64,000 bases of DNA. It comes from Chamaecrista fasciculata (taxonomy: Eukaryota > Streptophyta > Magnoliopsida > Fabales > Fabaceae). A program made the position numbers and the translations under genes. Under the pieces are notes generated by a model. That model was not told the origin of the DNA and did not search any database. It worked only from the letters and a program-made list of their open reading frames with translations. Below are positions 34,792-46,319 of the stretch, in pieces; the stretch's first letter is position 1, and the number at the start of each line of letters is the position of its first letter. The DNA lies in contig QANZ01019100.1 in the NCBI GenBank assembly GCA_003254925.1, positions 457,300-521,299 on the forward strand. The letters run 5' to 3'.

Positions 34792-35189
34792 GGGTAAATT
34801 ATACTTTGGTACCCTGTGGTTTGACCTTATTTCACTTTGGTACCCTGTGGTTTGAAATTTGACACTTTGGTACCCTGTGGTATTCTCCATTAACACTTTG
34901 GCGCCTTTGGAGCTATTTTGCAATTTTAACCATAACAAATTTTGCAAAAATTACATATTGACCTCAAATTTTTTTAAAAGTTTTCATTTTAGTCCCTAGA
35001 TAATATGTATCCAGGGACCTATTTGTAATTTTTTGAAAATTTTTTGGGGTCAATATGTAATTTTTGCAAAATTTGTTGTGGTTAAAATTACAACAGAGCT
35101 CCAAAGAGTACCAAAGTGTTAATGGAGAATACCACAGGGTACCAAAGTGTCAGGTTTCAAACCACATGGTACCAAAGTGTAATTTACCC
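34792..35189. mobile_element. Mutator-like MITE, family A copy 1
   Basis: A 398-bp element with long inverted repeats starting GGGTAAATTAYACTTTGGTA. The flanks are TATTATTTA (34783-34791) and TATTATCTA (35190-35198), a 9-bp duplication with one mismatch. Repeated 'actttggtaccctgtggt' words fill the arms. A second copy lies at 38627-38979. Confidence 0.85.
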
Positions 35190-35322
35190 TATTATCTATA
35201 TAGACTATAGTCATTAGCATTTTATTCACAGTGGAACAAAAAATATATCAGCACAAGGGCAAATGACTTCGTCATAAGGACCCCTTTTCATTCCTATACA
35301 TATTAACAAGAAGCTAGCTATT

Positions 35323-37547
35323 TTACAGGGTAGGTAGAAGCCAAAGATTAAAAAGACATGAAGCTGAAGAGAGGAACCAAGACAAGAAAGCCATTGCAGC
35401 AGACAATTGATATCTCCCACAATACTTTTCTGGACAATAGGATCCACCAACATCTAGTAGGATATCTGTGACACTGGCTGTTGAACATGCTGCAGCTAAT
35501 GAGAGATAAGATAAAACCTGCGGTACAAAACCTCAATATCATTAGAGCAGTTATTGCAACAACGAGATCCTTTAAGTTTATGGTCACAAACTACGCATAC
35601 CATGTCTCCTAAGATGATGATCAATATGATCCTACGTTGATGCGGTAAACATTTTATGAAAACAGAGTATGCATCCACCACTAACAATGTTACGCTCCAT
35701 GGAATAACCAAGCCCATGACTGTTACCAGATAGCTGCATAATAGCATGAACAAAGAGAAGGTTAAAGAACCCCTAGTGAGGAACGTGTGACATTATGCAT
35801 CAAACATAACCTAGATAGAAATCCTAACAGAAAAAAGCTGATACAAAATTTGAACCTGATAGCATGCATATGCCAGAATTTTTTACTCCTCTATGAGTCA
35901 GACAATGAAATTGCCATATACACACACTCCTTCCAGAGAAACATACCTTTTATATACATGTACATACAATTCTAATAATGAAGATGATAGATAAAACTGC
36001 TGCTGGTATTATTTACATTCACCAAGAAAGAAATCCGACCTTTACAAGCAGCTAAGGCATGATTGAATACAACGGTGAGCGTTAAAACAACGGAAACAGA
36101 CCTCTAGCACAGACACAGCAAGAGAAGATAAAGGTAAGGTGCTCTCCCAAAACATTCCCAATCCCTCCTTGCCTAAACCCCACAAATCCAACCAGCAGCC
36201 ACCAATTCTCTCTCTCCTCTACCTCACTAAACCTCTGACAAGACAAGTTTGTTTCCCTCCCTCATTGTCCTTTTCTTCCCTCCAGCCAGCTCTCCTTCCT
36301 CCAAGTTGGGCCTAAGTCCATTTTCCCTGAGCCCACCTTTCTCCTATTTTGTTCCTGTAGTGGTTTTAATGACCATTGCTCCATCAGAAGACAACTTTGA
36401 AACTCTTATCTTATTTGCCATCATAAAAAAACTTCTGAATTTGCACGAGATAACCAATGTAATTAGAAGAAGATTTTCCGAAGTGGACAATATAGATAAC
36501 TTGGAATTAAACCCAAATAGTAATCTATTCACCCTCTATGATTTCTTTTTTTTTTGAACCATCACCCTCTATAATTTCAAAATGTCCACCGACATTCAGT
36601 AGCTTTACTTTACCAGACCAGAAATTTGGTAAATAAGCTTCTTTGCTGTAATTTCTTCTCACCCAGAATTAGCTATGAAATATGTAAACTTACTGACCAG
36701 AAATCCCAAAATAGTAGTATATGTTTTCAAATATTCCCCTTCCAATAGCATAAAAGAAATTCTAATGCAAGTAAAACTATTTTGCTTTGTGTACAATCTT
36801 CTATAAGTATTGAATTGATTATAAGTATATGAAATGAGTGCTGTCTCAACACTCAACAGAGACTAAAGCAGGGATCTGCAGCATGCCATCATTGTTTTGG
36901 ATTTCCAATTCGTAATCTTCAACAGCATACAAGAGAATCACACGCAGCCATGAACAAGACGGACGAAAATTCGTTGAACAGGCTATCGAACGACTTACTT
37001 TCTCCTATAATCCCACCTCTATGGACCGGACTCGTTTCTCATGCCGTCAGTATTGCTCTGTCTCTCACACCCATAAGCTACTAGAACCCCTTAACGATTT
37101 TGCTTTCAGCTACAAGCAGTTGTAGCAGCAATATTTCGCCAATAATTCTTTTTCTACCCCCAACATACAGTTTTACAAGGCTAATTCTAGTAAAAATCAA
37201 TACAAATTCTAAAGAATTGGAGTCGGTAGTCAATTACCGCTTCTTAAGACAGAGGGGAAGAAGAGGAATTAGAAAAATGACTAAGTTCATTTACTTTCCT
37301 GTAGCAGTCACAGAATTTGGGTGAAAATAAAATTAAGCAAGCCAGAAACGGTTTTGCTGAGCACAGCATGATCCTAGGGGAATAAAATTACGGAGGCGAG
37401 GGTAAGAAATCCATACCAGAAAGCAGTGTAGCTGTAGAATTCGATGTCCAAACACATAAAGAGAAGGGAAGCTGAGGAGAAGACAGTTTGACCCAGTCGA
37501 AGAGCGAAGCTGGCGCTGGTGCCAAATGCCCCCGGCAGTTCGTCCAT
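35323..37547 (-). CDS. CASPL5B: CASP-like protein, family 5B type (four-helix membrane protein)
   Basis: Three exons on the minus strand (37417-37547, 35601-35733, 35323-35517) encode 152 residues. The first exon starts MDELPGAFGTSASFALRLGQ and ends in the codon completed by exon two (TG|C). Landmarks are SSASLLFMCLDIEFYSYTAF, CYLVTVMGLVIPWSVTLLVV, DAYSVFIKCLPHQRRIILII, LSYLSLAAACSTASVTDILL and the C-terminal MAFLSWFLSSASCLFNLWLL. This gives four hydrophobic helices with short termini, the MARVEL-related CASPL5 layout. CASP-like proteins form membrane scaffolds, but the role of the 5B group is poorly known. Intron one is 1,683 bp. An upstream ATG at 37570 is out of frame and overlaps the true start. 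Confidence 0.92.
36529..36578 (-). mobile_element. Micro-insertion in a 17-bp direct repeat (intron of the CASPL gene)
   Basis: TCACCCTCTATGATTTC (36529-36545) and TCACCCTCTATAATTTC (36562-36578), one mismatch, flank 16 bp that read TGGTTCAAAAAAAAAA on the minus strand. Confidence 0.55.
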
Positions 37548-37570
37548 TCTTGGATGAAATTGGCGTTCAT

Positions 37571-38626
37571 CGTATGTTAATCCTCGGTCTCATTAATCAT
37601 GGCAAATTCTCTCTTCAATTAGAGAGAGTTGTTGAGGGCAAATAATTTTGGGGGAAAAAAGAATTGAAAAAGTATAGAGGAAGGAAGGAAAGAAAGAGAA
37701 AGAATTAAAGTTGGGGAATATGAAATACTAGCTGCACAAATAAAATAGAGTGAGAGAGAGCATAACACTGACAAAAAGTCATTCAATTGAATTTGTTGCG
37801 TATGCTTTTGCAGTGAGAGTCGCGAAGAAGAATGGGTTCTTCTTAGTGAATGAGATTGGAAAGCGAATTTCGCATCCTCTCCTTCTCTTTCACGCATACA
37901 ATCATAATGCGTTTCGTCGGCACCGTGCCTGGCTGGATTCGAATACGCGCCTCTTTAATCTAATCCAACGAATTTTCATTATATAATAAAAAAGATTGTA
38001 TTTTTGTGGCATTTATTAATGCTGTCCCCGCCTTGCAGTCATTACTACGACAAAACATTTGTCATTTGTCAATGCAATTTCCCAACTAAATTACACTATT
38101 ACACCAAAGAAAAAAAGGGCTTCCAAATTACAATTAAGTTTTGGCCCCAAAAAAGAAATTACAATTAAGTGTACTGTGGAGAATACATTCTTAGTATTGG
38201 GAGGAATACCAGAACTATAATTAAATATCATTCGTCCCTTCCTCCAAAAATCGAGTATATTTGATGTTTTTTATTCAAAAAAATAAAGCAACTAGGTTAC
38301 ATGGCAAGTATTTGCGATTTGCCCAACCTTTAAATGCGAAATAATAATGTAGTGACAAATGAGATGCATAATTGAGTTTGGTAAAGTGGAAATCACGGGA
38401 GAAATGCCATCACAATCGAAATAGAAGCGGTGACCATCATCATACAAAACGGACCGGCGATGACAAAGTGAAAAAGAGAGAGAAAGCTTTGTTTTTAGCG
38501 TTTTATAGTTTATTTGAAGGCCTTATAATTAGAAGACGACGATTCATCTTAAATAACGGTGCGGTTGCTAGGGATACTGAAAGATGATGAATTTATGATT
38601 GATGGGAATGGGGACAATAATGAAAG
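37571..38626. other. Upstream region of the CASPL gene and intergenic DNA
   Basis: This contains the 5' UTR and promoter of the CASPL gene (with GA/CT-rich tracts at about 37620-37770) and one micro-insertion (38125-38170). I recognised no other gene. Confidence 0.4.
38125..38170 (+). mobile_element. Micro-insertion in a 15-bp direct repeat
   Basis: AAATTACAATTAAGT at 38125-38139 and 38156-38170 (perfect) flanks TTTGGCCCCAAAAAAG. Confidence 0.6.
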
Positions 38627-38979
38627 GGTAAATTACACTTTGTTATTTTATAGTTTGGTCATATTTCACTTTAGTACTCTGTGGTTTAAAAAGTGACACT
38701 TTCGTACCTTGTGGTATTCTCTGTTAACACTTTGATACCATTTGAAATTATTTTGTAATTTTAACTATAACAAATTGTGCAAAAATTACATATTGACCCG
38801 CAATATTTTTAGAAAATTACAAAAAGGTCCAAAGGTTATGGTTATGGTTAAAAATACAAAATAGTTCCAAAGGTACCAAAGTGTTAACAGAGAATACTAC
38901 AGGATGTGTCACTTTTTGAATCATATGGTACTAAAGTAAAATATGACCAAATTATAAGGTATAAAAGAGTAATTTACCC
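38627..38979. mobile_element. Mutator-like MITE, family A copy 2
   Basis: A 353-bp relative of the element at 34792-35189, with the same GGGTAAATTACACTTTG ends and internal layout but more diverged. The flanks are ATAATGAAA (38618-38626) and ATAACAAAA (38980-38988), a 9-bp duplication with two changes, suggesting an older insertion. Confidence 0.8.
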
Positions 38980-39403
38980 ATAACAAAAAGAGCCATGGGA
39001 TCTCATTTTGCTGTAACTACGATAGTATGACAAACTCAATACCTAATAAAAAAAGAGTGAATCTGCTAAATTATGAATATCCTAAATTATGTAAAATATC
39101 ATGGATGAATAATGAGGATTTAACTTTCTCACTTTCACGTATTTTTCTCTCTTTTTCTCTCTCTCACATTTTTACTCATACTTCACATACTTGAGCCACC
39201 TCATAATTTAGCTGATCCACCACATAATTTAGCTGATCCAATAACAGAAGCAAGAAAAGAGGCATAGTATTATAATGGGGAAGTGATATAATATACATTA
39301 TACAAACATGATATTGGTGGGGAGAAGTTGGAGTTACAAGAGAGATTTATGAGAAGCAAGAAAAGGCATTATAACGAAGAAGGCAGAGGAAGAAAAATTA
39401 GGC

Positions 39404-40824
<1,421 letters not shown>

Positions 40825-41661
40825 GGTTGTTGTCTGAAACACCTGCTCTCTCTCTCTCACTCTTGGTGTGTTGGTGGTGAGAGATAAACTAGTGTGATTT
40901 TGTTTTGTGTAGGCTTGGCCCAGAATGGACCCTGCGCAAATATTTCGTGGCTCTCGTGTTACTAAGATAACGGATAGGATAAGGTCTTCTCTCTTATTGG
41001 TTCATTCAACCCTTCAAGCTAATGCCATTATTCTTGTTATTTTGTTTGGGTGGCCACCTTGTGAGGTTCTTATTCACCGTAAACATACTCTCACTCACAA
41101 TATACGAGATTGGTTTCCCTTTCAGTGGAGAGAAAATTAGGGACACAAGACAATGTGGTTCACATTATTGATTTGAATGTCTGAAAAACTTTGGATTTAA
41201 ATATACAACTTTCTCCCTTAAACCTTTTTTTTATATCTCTTTACATTAAACTACATTTTCGTCCAAAAAATATCAAAAAAATAAATCTACAAGTAAATGA
41301 CACTACACGATATGATTACTTGATTAGGATCCCAACTTTATCCTCGATTTTTTTTTTGGAATTACAGTTTATCCTGAATCTGAAATCTGAGTCACTATCA
41401 ACTCTGATCCTGATGTGGTGGGCGAGAACTTGACTGTTATTTTCATGGTATGCTCAGAGCAGGAAAAACATCGATTTTTTATTTCTTGTTTATAATATTT
41501 TCATTTTGCAACAAGATGCATATTTCTTGATTGGGACCAAGAGTAAGAGAAGCCCAGAGGATAATCCTTGGCACTTAACTCTTAATGTCGCTCAAGTTGA
41601 TAAATTAAACCATGAAAGTTCTAAGGATAATCCTCTGGGCTTCTCCTACTCTGCACATTTA
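40825..41661. other. PsbO promoter region and intergenic DNA
   Basis: Directly upstream lie a CT/GA tract (40847-40860) and, at about 40965-40984, a cluster of GATA/I-box words (GATAACGGATAGGATAAGG on the plus strand), common in light-regulated promoters. No clear TATA box was seen. I recognised no other gene. Confidence 0.4.
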
Positions 41662-42243
41662 GGGTCCGTTTGGTAGTATGTGAGGTATGTAAAGGAAAGG
41701 GTTTTACAAGGGAAAAATTGTGAGGGAAAGGAAAAGTAGTTGAGGGGATGTAAAGTAGGTAAAAATTGAAAGTGTTTGGTATAAAAAGGTAGGGGAGGGA
41801 AAGTAAAATAGATATAGAAAAAAATGACAAAAATGTCATTCCCACAACCACCACCAGACCGCCGCCGTCGCCGCCCACCACCGCCGTTCACAGTTGCCGG
41901 CTCCGCCGTCCACGGTGGTCGGCGCCGCCATACACGGTGGTCCACGGTGGTCGGCGCCGCCGTGCACCGCCGCTGCCGCCGCCGTGCACCGCCGCCGTTC
42001 ACCATTTGGGGAGGAGATGGGATGGGAGTGAGAGGGGCAAATTAGGAATTGTACCATAATTCCCTAGGTAGACTTGAATTACATCAGAAATGTGAAGTAA
42101 AGAAAAATGGCCTATGTAATGTAAAACCCTTTACATTGTAATCCACTTTACATAGCTCAAATTACCATACCAAACACATGAAAATCTTGGAATCCGTGCC
42201 CTTTTACATTGTAAAACCCATTTACATTGTACCAAACGGACCC
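41662..42243. mobile_element. MITE-like DNA element with CpG-dense interior
   Basis: A 582-bp segment with inverted ends GGGTCCGTTTGGTA / TACCAAACGGACCC. The immediate flanks are palindromic (TTA / TAA), so a TA duplication is possible but cannot be told from an extended inverted repeat. Inside, at 41840-42000, is a GC-rich minisatellite of CCACGGTGGTCGGCGCCGCC-like units. Flanking words (gtaaaacccatttacattgt) repeat at both ends. Open frames here are repeat-driven. Confidence 0.75.
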
Positions 42244-42299
42244 TAATTAGTCCTTTCTGAATTATTGGGTTCAACTAAGCCCATGTTATTGGGGTTCAT

Positions 42300-42347
42300 A
42301 AGTCCTTTCCACTTTTTTCTTTTTTCGGTACAAGTCCTTGACACTTT
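42300..42347 (-). mobile_element. Old micro-insertion candidate in a 16-bp imperfect direct repeat
   Basis: AAGTCCTTTCCACTTT (42300-42315) and AAGTCCTTGACACTTT (42332-42347), two mismatches, flank 16 bp that read GTACCGAAAAAAGAAA on the minus strand. Confidence 0.35.
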
Positions 42348-42762
42348 GATGTTCATCATGACTGTTTATTTGGTATCGAAGGCTGTACGTTTGGGAATGG
42401 ATTCTCTCAATTCTTAAAATAATTGAAATAAATTAGTTTTTAAAATATTTTAATTATTTGATTATCAATGACAATTTAATCTTCAAATTTAAACTGATTT
42501 TATATTTTTCCTTATATTTATAAAAAAAATTAATACTTTAGCCCGTAAATTTATACTTTTTATCCCAGGAAATTAAGAGATTAAACATCATTTTTAGTAA
42601 AGTTACACCTAGCCACTGCCTATAGTATCTCCCAAGTCCCAATGTTCAAGGGGATCCACGGGCCGTGAATCGTGATGTCCAGAACTAGTTGCATTTTTTC
42701 TTAGTATTTTTGCAGGACCATTGGATCCAATTAATTATCACATACAGGTTATATACATCAAT

Positions 42763-42806
42763 ATTCTTAAATTCAAATTAATTAAAAAAAATTCTTAAAT
42801 TCAAAT
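42763..42806 (+). mobile_element. Micro-insertion in a 16-bp direct repeat
   Basis: ATTCTTAAATTCAAAT at 42763-42778 and 42791-42806 (perfect) flanks TAATTAAAAAAA. Confidence 0.5.
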
Positions 42807-42893
42807 GACTCTTAAATTCTATTTTGAAACACTATAATAACATGTCGCAGAAAAATTGAAATCTTGACGGCAGAGAGAGACATTACAGTATAT

Positions 42894-42972
42894 GTAGCTC
42901 AAAAGTGCTTGAAAGACAATCATCGAAACCTCAACATATCAACGATGAGATTATCGTTATCATCACAGCTAC
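42894..42972 (-). ncRNA. Box C/D snoRNA candidate (25S rRNA guide, variant D box)
   Basis: On the minus strand the C box GTGATGA (42960-42966) follows GTAGC of a terminal stem, and GCTAC closes the stem at the 3' end (42894-42898). The D box position reads TTGA (42899-42902) instead of CTGA. Just upstream of it is TTTCAAGCACT. Its complement AGTGCTTGAAA matches a conserved plant 25S rRNA segment as I remember it (GAGTGCTTGAAATTGTC), at the right distance for a 2'-O-methylation guide. It is third in line of the cluster transcribed from about 43.7 kb. The variant D box is the weak point. Confidence 0.6.
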
Positions 42973-43166
42973 CTAATTGTCATTCTCTCTATTCAGCACG
43001 AGTTCATAAAAGTTAGAAAATCTTTATTTTAAAAAAATACTAGGAATTCTGATTCAAAAACCACAATGGATGACAACATGTGACCAAGAAAGCTAAATTA
43101 GACCCCTAAAATATAGATCGCATCAATGCTTCACCTATCGTTGAAAAATCTTTAGGATATAAAAAT

Positions 43167-43250
43167 CCAGGCATTCAGAATGAGTAGGAGGATTTGTATC
43201 ATCACTTGATACCATAAGACACATTTATAGCTATCATCATAATGCCCAGC
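43167..43250 (-). ncRNA. Box C/D snoRNA (25S rRNA guide)
   Basis: On the minus strand: terminal stem GGGCAT / ATGCCT, C box ATGATGA (43234-43240), a C'-like GTGATGA (43199-43205) and D box CTGA (43175-43178), in about 84 nt. The segment before the D box is CCTCCTACTCA. Its complement TGAGTAGGAGG agrees with a conserved 25S rRNA stretch I recall (GAGTAGGAGGGCGC), with 2 nt between guide and D box. This fits a 2'-O-methylation guide acting in the nucleolus. I cannot assign its family number from memory. Confidence 0.78.
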
Positions 43251-43419
43251 AATCGAATTCATTGAACAAAACGAAAACATAAGTTTGAAAGCAAATTTAT
43301 CTAATTTTTTTCTTCAAAAAACATGGAAGATCGGCGTATGGATCAAACATCCTAGGTTTTATAAGAAAAAAGGAGTTTTTTTTTTCTGAAAACAAAATAA
43401 GAACGAAAGATGAAAGAGT

Positions 43420-43515
43420 GGATTCCTCTCAGACAAATGCCTCGATTGTCGTCACGATTGTTAAGAATGGAAAGATCGGACTCGTCATCATTTTATAATC
43501 ATCACAGAGAAAACC
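43420..43515 (-). ncRNA. U15: U15 box C/D snoRNA
   Basis: A 96-nt unit on the minus strand. An outer stem (GGTTTTCTC with GAGGAATCC, one mismatch) encloses C box GTGATGA (43499-43505) and D box CTGA (43429-43432). Two guides match U15: ATGATGACGAG followed by a degenerate D' (CCGA), and CGAGGCATTTG one base before the D box. The complements, CTCGTCATC and CAAATGCCTCG, are adjacent in the highly conserved 25S rRNA segment CCAAATGCCTCGTCATC. Human U15 carries the same GATGACGAGTC and GAGGCATTTGTCTGAGA blocks. A C'-like GTGACGA lies between. It directs 2'-O-methylation in the nucleolus. Confidence 0.88.
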
Positions 43516-43720
43516 ACACTTTGAACTGCTCGTTCCCAAATATTATTCGGCAATAAAAAGAGAACTACACAACCCAAGAGAAGATAAAGATAGAAGAAAA
43601 ATCTACACTATTACAGAGCGCTAGACTGAGATAATAGAATTCAAAACCAAACACTGAACCTGCGGCTACGTTAAGTGCAGAGCGAAGAATGGATGAAGGC
43701 TATCTCGCCTTCGGCTTTGG

Positions 43721-43860
43721 CTTTATAAGCGATGGGGAGGTTCTAGGGTTTCAGAGATTAGGGTTTCACCACCTAAAATGAAATCCCACGCGGCCACACT
43801 TATACTGGGCCGGTTTATGAATTGGAGCGGGTCAACAACATCTGAAGCATACTAGGCCCA
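43721..43860 (-). promoter_or_regulatory. Promoter of the snoRNA cluster: TATA, telo-boxes, Site II
   Basis: Reading the minus strand: TGGGCC (about 43855-43860) and GGCCCA (about 43807-43812) are Site II-type elements. AAACCCTAA (43758-43766) and AAACCCTA (43744-43751) are telo-boxes, and GCTTATAAAG (43721-43730) is a TATA box. Transcription should start about 30 bp further on, near 43690-43695, ahead of the three snoRNAs. Telo-box plus Site II is the known promoter signature of plant snoRNA and ribosomal-protein genes. Confidence 0.8.
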
Positions 43861-43869
43861 CACACAAAC

Positions 43870-45043
43870 AGATTCTTAATGATCAACAAAAAGTAGGAAT
43901 ATTAAGTTCATTTGAACAACCCCCAGGCCCCAGCCCAAAAAAAGGAAGATTAATTCAAAAGATCAAATAAAAAAATTACAAGAAAAACATGATTCCAATG
44001 AGGGTTTTTTTTCAATAAAAAAAATAATCATTTTTTCAGTTGTTTCAAACGACTTTTCAGCTAATCATCAGTCCAACCCCAATCCAAATAGTTCTTAGTT
44101 ATTTATAGTCCAAATGAATCTAACTCTCAAAATAGTTTTGAACAATGAATCGTTTAATCTCTTTAGCAGGTGACGATCAGATCGTCCAATATGACACAAC
44201 CCAATCCAAATAACATTGAACTATATACTAACTTGGCGATTTTGCAAAAATCTAAATTGTCATATTGGTGAATATTGTTTTTAAATTTATAGAATAGTAA
44301 ACTTATATTTTTTTTTTATATTTTAAAAGTATTAAAAACCATATTTTATATGATATCTTCTTTTAATATATGATTTTAGAATGTTGATAAAATTTCAAAA
44401 TAATACATAATATTATAAATAAAATTTAATTTATATTGTTCTATGTTCTATTAATGATAATCTCATTTAAATTCAGACCAAAAATAAAAAAGATAATCTC
44501 ATTTAAATTTTTTCATTTATCATATGGTACTCTTTTGTCTATTTAGGAACACTCAACAACCCAAACTTGAAGATGAAACTCTGTTAACTAGGTAACCGAA
44601 AAAGCAAATGGTGGATGACAATTGAAGATTTGAAGGTATGATGTGTTTTTAATAATAAAGGCGGAAAAAAAAATTAATTTTTTCCCAACCTTTGAACTAT
44701 ATTATAGATACAATCACTGATCATAGAAATTTGTTCTTCAATTTTTTTTTACTTTGATAAAAATTACCTATCACATGATTTTAGTATCGTCTTTCTGGTT
44801 CTATATACAAGAAGCGCTTTAGAAGATGTATTTTTGTGTAGTTTAAAAAAAAATAATCCTATAAAAGTGCGTACACAAATGAGTTTGAATTTCGATTATT
44901 GAAAGTAACAGGCTACTAACAGCATTGATCAGTGATATATATATTTGCAGTCCTAAATGAAAAATAAATTTCTTGGGAATCTACATATAAAAAAGAAAGA
45001 GAAGATAGAATATTGGAGGTGCTAGTTGTAAATGAAATGGGTT
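43870..45043. other. Intergenic DNA between the snoRNA promoter and COR413
   Basis: AT-rich. It contains one micro-insertion (44456-44509) and, near 45043, the COR413 3' UTR. I recognised no gene. Confidence 0.4.
44456..44509 (+). mobile_element. Micro-insertion in an 18-bp direct repeat
   Basis: GATAATCTCATTTAAATT at 44456-44473 and 44492-44509 (perfect) flanks CAGACCAAAAATAAAAAA, the longest clean example in the window. Confidence 0.65.
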
Positions 45044-45979
45044 TTACACAAAATGGATGACCAAGGACCACACAGGGTAAACCAAGAGGAGAAGGATGCC
45101 AATTGTATTTGATATTCCATGGCTCTGTGTAAAAGAATTTCTGAATCCACCAGAAGCTCTTATATGTTCTTGCAGTAGGTAACAACCAATCAGAAGGTCT
45201 AAGGCCAATGCCACCCAGCTATGCCTCAATGTTTCAGCAAAGAAGTTTGGAGCCGCCACCAAAAGAAGGATCAATGACCCAGGAATTTCCAGCCAATCTA
45301 TCAACATTTTACATCCATTTTATTTTCTTCCTTTAATTTCAGTGATGAATGCACTATATATATATATATATATATATGATCGAAAATTGAAGCTTACCAG
45401 GAAAATGACGAGGGAAGAAAAGTCTGAGCACAACTGCAATGAAAGCAATCCATTTTCCCACCTCTCCCCTGAAATGATGATATAGACGACGTCAAATTGT
45501 AGGGAACAAGAAGGCAAGGGGGGTCAAAAGTAAAAACAGAAAACTAAAGAAGTAGCCAATTATCACCTCAAAAAGTGAAATAGCGACCCTGGAAAACTGA
45601 AGAATACGTAAGGGACTAAAAGTGAAGTCAGCATGTTTGACCTCCAGTTTGTGCGGTCCAGTATCAATAAGTAACTGGAACAAACGTAACATTGTTCAAA
45701 CCAGTCAACTTTTAATTTAACTAATTCTCTTTCTTGTGATTCATCTGCAGGGGACACTCCTAATCATCAATAAATTAAAGGAAAAATGAAGAGACATATA
45801 TACATAGCAGAGAAGGAAGCGAGCCATCTGAGAAATGAAGTGCCAAAACGCAAGCCTCCTAGCTTAGTGGCATCTTTGATGAGCTTCTTGGCTGCGAGTT
45901 TGAGCTCATTCATATCCGAATCGATCAAACTAGCCGAATCAGGGTCTAGTTTCAGAGCCATATACTCCTTCCTACCCAT
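45044..45979 (-). CDS. COR413-PM: Cold-regulated 413 plasma membrane protein
   Basis: Four exons (45804-45979, 45567-45674, 45398-45468, 45044-45297) encode 202 residues, the usual COR413-PM length. Landmarks: MGRKEYMALKLDPDSASLID, AAKKLIKDATKLGGLRFGTS, the first helix SFLRWLASFSAIYLLILDR, TNWRSNMLTSLLVPYVF, GKWIAFIAVVLRLFFPRHFP, DWLEIPGSLILLLVAAPNFF, LLIGCYLLQEHIRASGGFRN and a last helix ending PVWSLVIHFV. It has about five to six membrane spans. COR413-PM proteins are multispanning membrane proteins induced by cold, drought and ABA; their precise activity is unsettled. The promoter has ACGT-core motifs (46281-46317). Intron three contains a TA microsatellite next to its acceptor. Confidence 0.96.
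45355..45377. repeat. (TA)n microsatellite in COR413 intron 3
   Basis: About eleven TA units, directly inside the intron next to exon 3. Confidence 0.9.
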
Positions 45980-46280
45980 CCTGAATTTTAAGAAAAATGC
46001 ATTAACGATGACTGATAGAGAGATGGATCATAGATATTTACGGACATGCAAGACGTAAAACACTACGTACCTTGTGAATATGTTGCTGTGGTTTCTTGAA
46101 TTGATAATGATAGATGAATTGTAGTGAAAGGGTAAGGAGAAAATTTGATGTGTACGTAAGTGAAATGCTCGTAATCTCGTATCATCATGTTTTAACTGAT
46201 TGTGTAGGAATGTGAAAAAGAGCGAACTTTCGGATCCCAACTGTTTCTGTTTTGGACCTTTTTGACTGTTCGAGGCTTCG

Positions 46281-46317
46281 CCACGTCTTCTAATTGGTTG
46301 ACCACTTGACACGTGTC
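46281..46317 (-). promoter_or_regulatory. ABRE/G-box cluster upstream of COR413
   Basis: A palindromic GACACGTGTC (46308-46317) and CCACGTC (46281-46287) lie about 300-340 bp upstream of the start codon. Both have the ACGT core bound by ABF/AREB-type bZIP factors, in keeping with ABA and cold control of this family. I saw no CCGAC core nearby. Confidence 0.5.
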
Positions 46318-46319
46318 CA

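Noticed and set aside
41646..42057. Several proline/arginine-rich open frames
   Set aside because: They are produced in all frames by the GC-rich minisatellite of the DNA element.
42977..43166. Fourth box C/D snoRNA between the other two
   Set aside because: One CTGA is present, but no C box or terminal stem goes with it.
43516..43690. Additional H/ACA snoRNA between promoter and U15
   Set aside because: Some stem potential exists, but I could not find a convincing H box and ACA pair.
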